Positions 53,745 through 64,000 of a stretch of 64,000 bases of DNA are shown piece after piece. Position 1 is the first letter of the stretch. Each line of letters begins with the position of its first letter. The position numbers were made by a program, and so were the translations under genes. Below the pieces are notes generated by a model, which was not told the origin of the DNA, ran no database searches, and saw only the letters and a program-made list of their open reading frames with translations. The DNA is from Sepiola atlantica (lineage: Eukaryota > Mollusca > Cephalopoda > Sepiida > Sepiolidae). The stretch spans positions 757,501-821,500 of the forward strand of contig OY744520.1 of NCBI GenBank assembly GCA_963556195.1, read 5' to 3'.

Positions 53745-54095
53745 TAATTGTTTATATTGTATTTGAGAAAGACAATGTTATATTCTGCAAGGAAACAGTC
53801 CCGTTAGAAGGTGTTTTCAGATAAGAAATTCTTGGAAAGAAATTTGTATGTGGACATTCCGTCCCTAAGCTATGCACATAGAGAAAGAAAGGGACTTTCT
53901 GATTTGTTGTTGTAGCAATACAATTTCTTCCTGTGAATATCTTGCAAGGAGGAACAAGACATTGAAACACAGACGATCACCTTCAATGGAAATAACGATA
54001 GAGTAAGAAAAGACGTGCAACGTTTCTTCTGTGAGAAATGAGTTGCACAAAACAGAACAGATCTTTTCCCACTTAGTTGATTTTCCACTCTGTAA
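53745..54095 (-). pseudogene. Jockey/CR1-like LINE 3' fragment
   Basis: Minus strand, several frames: THFSQKKRCTSFLTLSLFPL against PLIHRRDVVSLCLLYRCFH at 51.1 kb, then YNIVFLKYNINNYF against YNMVVFKSNVNKLL. More degraded than the 50.8-51.3 kb copy. The 72-78 codon frames listed over this stretch are pieces of it. Confidence 0.4.
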
Positions 54096-54099
54096 AAGC

Positions 54100-54864
54100 A
54101 AGAAATGGTGTTAGGAGTGCAACCTCACAGATGTGGCAGTAGTACTAGTAAGTAAAAGCACTTTTTCATCGTTTTCTTTGTTTTTCTACTGTGATATTTT
54201 AAACATTCTCTTTTGTCTTCTTCTTATCGCCACCCTCTCTGCATCTCGCCTCGATTCTTTCGTATTTTAAAATCTCTTCTTTTGTTGCTACTTCTTTTTA
54301 CTTTTTCGAAGTTATGTAAACTGAAGGGAAATCACATACAGAGAAATATACAAGTGACATTTTTATTCCAGGCAAAAACATTCATAACAATGGTGACAAT
54401 GTCAATGGTACGAAGAATAAAGTATTATAGTGGAAGTTTATAATAAAAATAATAGAAAGAACGTAGCATAAAAATGATAGATATCCCATAATCTGACCAC
54501 AGAAAAACTAGCAGCACACACATACGTATACACCTCGACTGGTACCACACACAATGGTTGTGAATGCTCAAAGAGAAAGGAATTACAGAGGAGGCAGAAC
54601 ACCGTTAAGTCCTTTACTAACATTATGCGGAGAGTACTGGAACCTCAGAGACAATTATTGTTATATAGATTCCAGAGGAAAATAACGGCTATTGACAGCG
54701 AGAAATGAATAGTAAACAGCTGCACCTATGACGCAAAATGATTTGCAACGGTTATCGAAAGAGGCAGAGAGTGCTGAAAATCTGAGTAAACTTGTTGTCA
54801 CTCAGACTCCAGGAACCACAACTTGCCATTACCAGTGTAGAATCACTCGTTTAAGAACTCCTAG

Positions 54865-54867
<3 letters not shown>
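54100..54867. other. Unrecognised DNA
   Basis: May include the 5' part of the LINE remnant that follows. No motif recognised. Confidence 0.4.

Positions 54868-54961
<94 letters not shown>
54868..54961. repeat. (AAT)n trinucleotide microsatellite
   Basis: About 31 units. It produces a poly-Leu frame on the minus strand (54,851-55,405), which is an artefact. Confidence 0.95.
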
Positions 54962-54963
<2 letters not shown>

Positions 54964-57640
54964 CCACAGAACTCACTGAAGTAGAACTCACTGAGGAATA
55001 AGCAAGAGAAGTAGAAAATATCAAAAGGTCAATGTCCGAGAACAACACAAAACTCCTATCTCTAAGAAACGAAGATTGGAAGAAATTAAAAGCAGACACA
55101 AAGAAAGTAAACAAACCTTTCGCATACACCCCAACAGATACTATCACAGACCTAAACAACTTGCTATATGCGGGGGCAACATCAATAAGTATGAAACTAA
55201 TAAAAGAAAAAAAAAAGACTGGCCAAAAGAATGGGCTGACAAACCATAGATAGGAACTCACTGGAAACTCACAAAACTTCGAAAAGAAGCTAAAACCGTA
55301 AACAGGATGAAAGAGAACAGGAAACGGGGGAAGACTAGAAATCTGAATCAAAAGAAAAAAAACTAAATAAGAAACATTAAGAACTAAAAGAAAAGATAGC
55401 AGCAATAGAAGGAATATTGAGACTATACAGATACAAATCGAAACAGCACAAACAGAACAGGACTATTGAAAACAATGAAAGCCGGTTTTACAAAACATAA
55501 ACGGAGAAAGAACAACAACAGTACCACCGGACCCAACAGAGACACAACACTTCTGGAGCAAGATTTGGAAAAAGCCTCAAAATCACAAGAAAAATGCCAA
55601 ATAGCTGAAAAACATGAAAGATTAACTACAGTCAATTGAAGAGGAAAAAGGAACAGACATTAATGAAGAAACTATTAAGACAACCCTAAGGAAAATGACA
55701 AACTGGTAAGCACAGGCCATAATAGAATACATGCGACTGGTTTAAAATATTCAGGACCGTACATGAAAGGCTAGCGCAAGAACGGAGATGATGTACCCAC
55801 AAAACAGACGTACCAGAATGGATGACGAAAGGAAGGAAAACGGTAATAAAAAAGATACCAAAAAGGGAACACTACCTAGCAAACACAGACCTATAACCTG
55901 TTTACCAACAATGTGGAAAATAGTAACAGCACAACTGAGAGAACAAATCTACCAATCGCTGAACCATCGTGGGCTGATCCCTGAGGAAAAAAGGATGCCG
56001 GAAAGGAAAAAGTAAAACATATGATCTGTTATTCATAAATCAAAAGACCCTGAAGAAGGTAAAAAGCAGAAAAAAGAACATAGCCATGACTACAATAAAG
56101 CTTACGACAGAATCCCTCAAGCATTGATAATTGAATGCTTAACATATACAGGAATATTAATCTTATTAAGAAAGCTATGGTAACAGGGGGACTAGAACTG
56201 ACAGTTTGTGGACAGCACCTGCCTGAGATAAGAATACAGAGAGGCATCTTCCAAGGAGATCATCTATCACAACTACTATCTATCATACCTATGATGCCAC
56301 TCAACTACATACTCAGAAAATGTGATGCCGGATACTAACAATAAACCACCTGATGTACAGTGATGACCTGAAACTATTTGTTAAAGGCAAAATAGAACTA
56401 GCTGATAAATACGACCAGAATCTACAGCCAGGACATCCAAATGGAACTCGTAATGGAAAATGGTGCATTTCTAGAGGTGGAAAGGAGAAAACTGGAGACG
56501 TTAGAGTGCATAGAACTGACCAACAAAAGAGGAGATGAGAGCACTAGGCAAACTGGAGAGCTATAACAATTTAGGAATTCTGGAAGTTGACACCATCTAA
56601 TCTGCAGAAATGAAAGAAACGATTGGAAAAGAATATTTGCGACGAACAAGAACAATCTTAGAAACCCAATTATATACAGAAATCTAGTAAAAAGAATAAA
56701 CACCTGGGCAATATTACTAATAAGATACTCTGAACCATTCATAGGCTAAACTAAAGAAGAACTCAGACTCTTTGATCAGAGGACTAGAAATGCACAACGC
56801 AGACTTTACAAGAAATGAAACGAAGTAAGAAGAGAACTGGTAAGTATAGAAATTTGTCTGAAAGATACAAGAAAAGAGCTGGGGAAATGCATAACCAAAA
56901 AACAGGGAAAAGCTAATCATCGCAGAAAGAGACACCGCCCCAACGAACAACACGGGAGGCACCGAAACCAGAAATAAAAAGACAAGAAAATAAAAATGGG
57001 AAGAATAACAACTACATGGACGCTTGATAAGAAGAATCCAACGAAAATAGCTGGGCATGGCTAAGAAAAAATCAATTGAACAGGGAAACGGAATCTGCAC
57101 AGAACAATGCGATTAGGACATACACCCTCAAAGCTAAAATAGATAAAACACAGAAAAACAGTAAATGCAGACTCTGTGAGCAAAGAGACGGAACAGTAAA
57201 TCATATAATAAGTGAATGCAGCAAACTAGCCCAAGAAAGAATGCAAGGACATGCATTACTGTGTGGTGAAAGCAGTACACTATGAACTATGCAAACGATT
57301 GAATTTTGAACACGCATACAAATTGTACAAACATAAACCAGAGAAAGTACTAGAAAACGAAAAACACAAACTCCTCTGGGACATAGATGTACAAACAGAT
57401 AAACTCATACAAGGGAGGACAACGTTCCAGCAGACCACAAAGTGAAGATCAAGGAGACGGAAAAAAACAGCAAATACAAGGAACTTGCCAGAGAACTGAA
57501 ATAGATACGGAACAGGAAGAATTTAAAAATAATACAAATAATCGTAGGAGCCCGAGGAACAGTCTCCAACAAACTGGAGAAAAGACTGGGAGAAATTGGA
57601 ATATACAAGAATGGAGTTTCTTAAGATGGACGCGTTTAAA
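54962..57640 (+). pseudogene. R2/NeSL-like LINE remnant (RT to endonuclease)
   Basis: Long but frame-broken ORF. It opens with NNLLYAGATSISMKL (55,032-55,253), then KGTLPSKHRPITCLPTMWKI (RT blocks 1-2, 55,850-55,920), AMTTIKLTTESLK where a YDRIP-type block A should be, IRIQRGIFQGDHLSQLL (block B, altered), and MYSDDLKLFVKGK (block C with catalytic DD, 56,353). Next is a CCHC motif CRLCEQRDGTVNHIISEC at 57,166-57,219 (C-x2-C-x8-H-x4-C), then LNFEHAYKLYKHKPEKVLEN and HKLLWDIDVQTDKLI, leading into the restriction-like endonuclease region and the tail GARGTVSNKLEKRL. The CCHC plus restriction-like nuclease order identifies the LINE group. At least a dozen frameshifts or stops. Confidence 0.75.
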
Positions 57641-60129
57641 ATAATCTGCGCTTTCATCGATGAAAATGCGATTTTAAACTAATACGTGACCTGTTGACCG
57701 ACAGACGGGCAGAGTCAAAGGGCAGATACTAAAATGGGAGTAATAACTCGTTGGAACCACAACAGTTGATAAAACAGACAGTAACCATCCTTGACACTAC
57801 TAAATGCATAGACTCAACCAATATAAGGTCAGGAAAAGTGCGGTCGAATGATTTTCTATTTGAACATGCTAGTTAGGCTTTTCATTAATAATGTACCAAT
57901 CCATTCTGCTTGTTTCGTAATAATTGTAATGCGTGGCTTCATCAGACTTAAACATCATTCATAAAGCTCTGATATTGTACAAAGCGATTTTTAGTTTCAT
58001 AATTGTATGAAGAATCATTTTAGAGGTAATCATTTTCAATTACAGATCAGAAGGAATTTGCTGGGAATTATCTTTCTTCACTTCGGTTGGAGAATCCGCA
58101 AATCGTCCTTCACTACCAACATTTTCATCGCTCAGACACTCTTTCAGGATGTATCCATTGTCTCTTGAGACAGAAGACAAATGTGTATGCATGTATGTAT
58201 GTACTACTCTTCAAAGAGTTGCCTGTATTTAGGTCACTAGACGCGTTGGTACCGTCCGCAATAGTGGCACTCTGACTATCATGAATAAATAAAATTAAAA
58301 TGGTTTCGTTTCTACTTTTGATCTTCAAAGAAAAAGCGGTAAAACGATGGGCGTGCCTTTCCGTCCGATTTTTATTCAAGCCTTTTCTTTGTGCCTTTCA
58401 GACACGCAACCATAACCATCTAAAACCTTAAATATCAATTTAATAGGCTTCCGCCTTGCTTTCAGCACTCGTTGACGTTGTCGATATTATAATTACTGTA
58501 GGACTAGAAGAGTTTTAGGGGCCGCGCAAAAACATTGTAGGATTCCATTCCTTTCAGCTTTCGCGCGATGTCCCCGTCAATATGTTCCTTTACCATTTAC
58601 TGAGAGGAGAGAAGAATCTATTTGTTTTTAATCATATTCATAATCAATTGTCGATTGATACGCATTTGATTTTACGTTTTTACTACATGACTTAGAGTCG
58701 CAGCTCATTAAATTGGATGTACCCAGTTCGAATTATATTCAATCTGTTGTAAAAATTACGCACTTATTCGAAGGTATGAACTCCGCCATCTATAGGCAAC
58801 ATAGCAACTTTTGTTCAATGAATCGCTTGCAATATGTATAGTGTGTCATTAAATACCCTCCCCCCCCCAAAAAAAATGATCTGCTATACAACAGAAACAC
58901 GAAAACAATTTTTATATTTTTAATTATTTTATTTACTTATGGTCCAGGTGTTAGACACCAAGTTTTGAGGTCGTCGTGTGCATTTCTCCCCTGGTGAGAG
59001 TCGAACCGGAACTCACGCTATGTATAGAAAAAAGAATGGGATCAGAATAATTTCGATATAAGCAAAAAAAGTAAAAGCAACGTAACATTCTTTGTGTTTC
59101 GAGTCTTCATTTGCGATCAAACCTGCACAAGAAAATAATTTCAGAAATGCTAGACGAATTTTCCGTCTGAAGGAAACAAGTAAGTGTTGATTTTCAGTGT
59201 TATTAAACTTGCCATCCTCAACAAATATAATGGAAAAATAAGAAACATCACGCATAATCATTTGAGCAACATTACAGTATGTGGTACCCGTAAAGAACAT
59301 AACGGGCCACAACATTATAAAGTTGGTATAGGCCCAACCACATTTCTCTTACTATTTTGTTCGTTTTTGTTTCATTTTACTCTAGTCGAAGTTCTCAGAA
59401 ATAAAAGGGCTCATTCTTGGGGCTAACACTTGATCTCCATATAAGATACATAGATATTCGAATATGCCATTAAAATTCTCTTTTACCTGTGAAATGTTTA
59501 GTTAGTAAAGAAGTTAACAACATTAATTTTCCTCTCCCGAATTGACTAGTAAACTATGTTATATTATATCTTCCTTTGGGTTTCTTGGTTTTACTGGATT
59601 CCAGGACAAGAATTCATGTAGTCCAGTTAAGTTATGTTACTTGAGGTAACATTACTTGGAGAAAGTGTATCATTCCTCGTATGAACCAGTGTCTAAACCA
59701 AAATAATGGATTTTTAAGAGTACGTAATTATGAAGCGTTCCGAGCACGTTTTCGGGAGTCTACACAATATATTATTGCAACATTTTGCAACGTCTCTATT
59801 AAAATGAACAATATGAATACTCGTTCAATTAGCTTAGAAAAACTTATACGTTTGTCAGTAAACCTCTTGAAATAAATGATTTATCACAAAATGTACTCTT
59901 GTATATGTATCTTAGCGCGGTTTGAATCAGAATAGGGGTAAGCATATTTTTAAAACATAGTTGTCGTATGAAAATATTTAAATTTAGAAGACCTTAAACA
60001 ATGTGTTATTTTGTGTATGAATAAATAGAATTCGTTTTAAATTTAGCTTTCGGGGATATCACAATGTAAAAACTGTTTTTTTCTCTTTCATATTGTCCAA
60101 GATAGAATGCTAACTTATGATGATGGAAG

Positions 60130-60130
<1 letters not shown>
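57641..60130. other. Mostly unrecognised DNA
   Basis: A B-box-like CCGGTTCGACTC lies on the minus strand at 58,998-59,009 without an A box. Frames at 58,125-58,379 and 59,013-59,426 have no recognised domain. Confidence 0.45.

Positions 60131-60208
<78 letters not shown>
60131..60208. repeat. (AT)n microsatellite
   Basis: About 38 AT units. Confidence 0.95.
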
Positions 60209-60213
<5 letters not shown>

Positions 60214-60810
60214 TGTGTGTCCTGCTTTCTTGTTTACATTGTTCGCGTAATATCTTAACAGAACGATTTATTCAGGCCAAATAATAATAAACAAAGTAAA
60301 CAGCAAAAAGAAAAATCAGACTCGTACATAATTCTAACTTGTTCATCAAGGAGCAGGACCCCCTTTATGGGTGTAAGCTTATCATTTCTCGAGCGAGCCA
60401 GGAGGTTAGTACAGTCTGAATTTGTATAAATAACACATCTGTATATTTTCGAGATAAATATGCGTTTCTGTTTACATCATCATTATCATAATCTCTTCGT
60501 CTTTGCGTCAAGCGGTGACTCGCGCGAACATGTTATGTGTTAGGCATTGATTTCCGACAATCTATCATATATCTCATTGCTTTTTTGGTGACATTCTGTT
60601 TGCGTTCGTAATGCCTTTAAATAAAAGGTTTAAATAAAAGGTTAATTTAGTCCGCAGGACTGGAAATAAACAGGAAAAACTACAAAGAGAAACTTGACAC
60701 TCGTACACGCGTCAACAAAAAAGCAATGGGGTCCAAAATATACCGTCGAGGACATAGATAACAAAATAGCGGAGGGAAAAAGAGTGTATAACATCTTTCG
60801 TTTAAAACTC
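60209..60810. other. Unrecognised DNA
   Basis: Nothing recognised. The start of the 143-codon frame at 60,694 runs into the CT-rich block and is not credible as a gene. Confidence 0.45.
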
Positions 60811-61380
60811 TACCACTCCCCCTCTCTCTCTCTTTCATTTTCGGACTACCTTTCCCCTACACCCATTCGAATTGTCTCTCCATTTTGTTTTCACCCTTAC
60901 TGCCACTCTCTCAGTCTTTCTCTTCTCTTTCCAACTATCCTTCTATATCTGCCTCTAGCTCCGATAACTCTCTATCTCTCCCTCTCTCTCTCTCCCTCTC
61001 TCTGTACTTTCTTAGCTGATCATCTATCTCTACTGCTCCATCATATTTTTACTGTTTCAACCTTACCCTCTGACTGTCTCTCTCTTTCTCTCTCTCTCTC
61101 TTCGTCTCTTTCTCTCTCTTTCTAACTGCCCCCTTTTCTACTTCTCCCCCAGACTGTCTTTTTCTTTATCTCTCTCCGATTGCACCTCTCGCTCACTCTA
61201 TGTAGCACTCACTCCGACTCTCTCTCACTCTGCCTCTCTTTCCGATAACACTCTCTCTAACCCTTTCTTTCTCTTCATCTCATGTTACCTCTCCCTCGGA
61301 CTGCTTCTCTCTCTATCTCTCCATCTGACTGTCTCTCTGTCTTTCTATCTTCCCGTCTTTCTCTTTCTCTCTCTCATATT
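60811..61380. repeat. (TC)n-rich low-complexity block
   Basis: CTCTCT and TCCC repeats with short unique interruptions for about 570 bp. Confidence 0.9.
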
Positions 61381-61554
61381 CAATGTTAAAAAAGGAAAAA
61401 GAAAGAAAAAGCTAACTCACCAGTTTCAGTCTAATTTTTGAAACAATTACTAGCAAGAATGAAATAAAAGTAATTTAGCCTCTCCCTCTGCTTTAATTAT
61501 TGATTTTTTTATACTTTAATTCGCCCCCCCCCCCCCAAAAAAAGAATATTTCCA
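61381..61554. other. AT-rich spacer with poly-C/poly-A
   Basis: Includes a C run followed by an A run at 61,525-61,543. Confidence 0.7.
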
Positions 61555-62055
61555 CTGGGACGTAAGGGGCTACTGTGAATTAAGAGCCAGATTTATAGGG
61601 GAATTCTAATTAGGAAGTTCTGCAGCTTGATATTTGTTCACATTACATTTAAATATTCTAACAGGAAGCAGGGAGGAAATTCTAAATGTAAGTGGTTCTA
61701 GAAAAGAATATCTTAAATTAAAAGGTTTTCCGGTATTTGGGGACCTATACAGTGAAGGGGTGGGCTTTTGCTGCTTGTCGAGTTCGTCAGGACGGTTTAC
61801 GTTGAGGGGGTACAAGTGTAGTAAGTTCGTCGGAGCAGATTCCGTTGAAAAAAAAGCAAACGGATGCAACATTGCGACGATGGGACAGGGGTTGGAGCTT
61901 GGTAGACAGTGTGGGACCTATTAAATAAGCGACTCTTTTTTTACCTTGTCCAAAAGGGAGAGACTAGTGGTTCGATGCGTAAGACCAAATGTGACAACAG
62001 TACGAATGATGGCTTAATATAGAGGTATAAGATACTGGCAGGTGTTAGAAGTTGT
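61555..62055 (+). repeat. Dispersed repeat, related to 25,590-26,110
   Basis: Second copy of the ~500-bp family, in the same orientation. Holds an open stretch of 96 codons (61,634-61,924), which the other copy breaks, so coding function is not supported. No 5S-like sequence follows here. Confidence 0.6.
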
Positions 62056-64000
62056 TCCAAGATAACTTGAATGAATATTAGAATATTATCTACCTTATCC
62101 AGGTCGTATACTGAATCTGAAGATGTAAGGTGTATAATACTATCTTGTGTAGTTTCTGACTTTTAGCACACACATACAGCATTACGATTTTCCTCTACAT
62201 GATAAAGATACCATACACACGCATGTGCACATACAGACAGACACACACGCATACACACAGACCTCAAACACACGCACATGCATGTGCATGTAGGCGCACA
62301 TGCTCGGTTTTCACTGTTGGATTATGTCTATGAAAGTTTAAAGAAACACGAAAAAAAGAAGGTGCAAGGGGTTAATAAGTGAATAAAATAAGGGGGTAAT
62401 AAGTAAACTAAAATAGGAGAGACCTTGCACGTGAAGAACTGGCTTAAACGAAAGAGATTGTTGACTCTGAAGGTGTCCTGTTTCTAGCATTGCCGCAACT
62501 CCGACGGGAACGTCTCACAGAAAACAAACAGTTTTAACATTAGTAAAAACGCTAACGTAAACAATCCAATTAAACACGTGTGCGAAAACACACGCACACG
62601 CGCTGGAACACACATACACGTACGAATATACTCACGCGGACACATTCTTACTGACATACACACACGCGCTTATTGGCACGCACATACACTTACACTCACA
62701 CGGACATAAACTTACGGACATATTCTCACTGAATCACAAACACACATCTACATAGTTGTATACATTAACATTCTCACGGATATACAGACACGATTATATC
62801 CTTATATCATGCACACACACCTACTTACGCATATAGCCACATGTATACATAGACACGAAGACATTCTTACTGACGTGCACGTCTAAGAACTTTCACACAT
62901 ATACTCTCTTTCTTACACTCTCTCTCTCTCTCTCTCTTTCCCCTTTTTCTCTTTCACACACTCATACTTGGATACACACATGCAGATAAATTATCAGTGA
63001 CATACATATACACGCACGTGCATACAGTCACACACAGACAGACACATTCACATGTTTTTACACACATATAGGCACATGAATTATCTTATCGAAACCACCG
63101 CGAAGAATTGAATCCGCTATGTTGAGTTCAAATTCAATCTACTTTTTTCAATTGAGTTGGGGAATATATCTTAAATAACAACTTATGTTCAAGTAATCAC
63201 ATACACTGGTTTGGTTGTTTTGTTTTACGGCACACCAAAGCTTTTCGGGTTATTTCAGTCAAAATCCGGTAATTTTGGTAAAAGTTTTGAGGAATGGATG
63301 GAGAGGAAGATGGGGAAGTGGAAGAAGAGGGGAAGGCCATGGGAGGGACGGAGGGAAAGGAGGAAGTTAAATTGTTGTTTTTTGATTGAGTTTTGCAAAG
63401 GGAAAAACTGAACAATAAAACATTAATGTGTAGTGCATTTTGGGTCAGGAAGCCGATTTTTTCATCACAAACAATAAATCGTTTGATATGCCGTAAATCA
63501 GAAAAATAAATCAACAAACGCAGGGACACACAAACACGCAGAGACACAAATGCATCGACACATTTGTTTAATCAGACAAACACTGGAACTCGCACATCAA
63601 CATCACACTCACACCGGGAGAGAGAGAGTGAGGGGGAGAGAGAGAGAGAGAGAGAGAGAGTTACGGACACACACGGTTAAGCATAGACGCACTGAGCTGC
63701 ACATTGATTCACACACACATGATCATGCGTACAATCACATGAACACATACACATCATCATCCACACGTATAGACACACGCACATAATCGTGCACACGCAC
63801 TGGTGCACACATATACTATTGTGGCCTTGAAGGAGCAATACTAAATGAGATAACACGGTGATATATTTACAAGTAGTGGATTTATAGCATATTACAGAAA
63901 GACTTGGTATTTACTTCCTTCAACCACCGGAAGATGTGGCACAAAGCCGGAAGTTTGAGACAATAAGCAAGCACCCCTAAAGAAAACTACTCTGACCTCC
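62056..64000. other. CA-rich and unrecognised DNA
   Basis: 62,200-63,080 is rich in ACAC/CACG with (TC)n at 62,915-62,940. (GA)n lies at 63,617-63,660 and more CA-rich sequence at 63,660-63,810. No gene, RNA or inverted repeat recognised. The last 190 bp are ordinary sequence cut by the window end. Confidence 0.6.

Noticed and set aside
54851..55405. 184-codon minus-strand frame with a poly-Leu run and hydrophobic stretches
   Set aside because: Poly-Leu is the (AAT)n microsatellite read in reverse, and the rest is antisense to the LINE remnant on the plus strand.
58998..59009. Good B-box match CCGGTTCGACTC on the minus strand as a tRNA gene
   Set aside because: No A box, no acceptor stem and no cloverleaf around it.
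60694..61125. 143-codon frame rich in Leu/Ser
   Set aside because: Most of it is (TC)n read as Leu-Ser.

Overview
This window reads as repeat-dense, AT-rich nuclear DNA of an animal. I found no convincing host protein-coding gene. Repeat content (Tx1-like, R2/NeSL-like and Jockey/CR1-like LINE remnants, a Penelope-like GIY-YIG endonuclease, dozens of long (AT)n tracts, CA/TC tracts) is the kind found in large mollusc genomes. A cephalopod such as an octopus is my best guess, but this is inference from composition and not a match to a named sequence. Nothing bacterial, such as an operon, ribosome binding sites or CRISPR, is present.

Layout. 1-6,330: AT tracts, small dispersed repeats, a tRNA-like element with a hammerhead-like core (2,083-2,205). 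6,334-8,056: two nearly perfect inverted-repeat units back to back. The first has a hammerhead ribozyme in each 186-bp arm. The second has identical 217-bp arms around a Penelope-type GIY-YIG endonuclease remnant. 8,057-11,600: nothing recognised. 11,603-20,376: a solo LTR of about 224 bp with a GTAGG target duplication, split by a LINE insertion that has its own 20-bp target duplication. The LINE is a decayed Tx1-like element with ORF1 and ORF2, fused head-to-tail to a second, 5'-truncated ORF2. 20,380-33,000: AT tracts, one more hammerhead copy (21,119), a 5S-rRNA-derived sequence (26,160), an inverted pair of hammerhead-bearing ends (29,343-30,706), and several dispersed repeats. 33,100-34,631: remnant of an R2/NeSL-like LINE. 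34,850-45,040: the densest cluster of hammerhead motifs, including tRNA-like promoter plus ribozyme composites and a three-unit 324-bp tandem array. 45,040-54,100: mostly unrecognised DNA, a CT-rich low-complexity block, Jockey/CR1-like LINE fragments in both orientations, and a nested set of inverted repeats. 54,960-57,640: a second R2/NeSL-like LINE remnant. 57,640-64,000: unrecognised and CA/CT-rich DNA plus a second copy of the 25.6-kb repeat.

The main result is a set of hammerhead-ribozyme architectures, some intact and some decayed. Each has the CTGANGA core, a stem II, GAA and a short stem III, with a closing stem I where it survives. Most lie within about 300 bp of an (AT)n tract. Several follow an RNA polymerase III-type B box, so the elements look like tRNA-promoted, self-cleaving non-autonomous retroelements. 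Hammerheads are known in Penelope-like elements, in the SINE-like Sm-alpha repeats of Schistosoma and in retrozymes. What may be new here is the number of distinct families in one 64-kb window and their fixed relation to tRNA-like heads and AT tracts. All calls come from reading the sequence by eye, and pairings were checked by hand.
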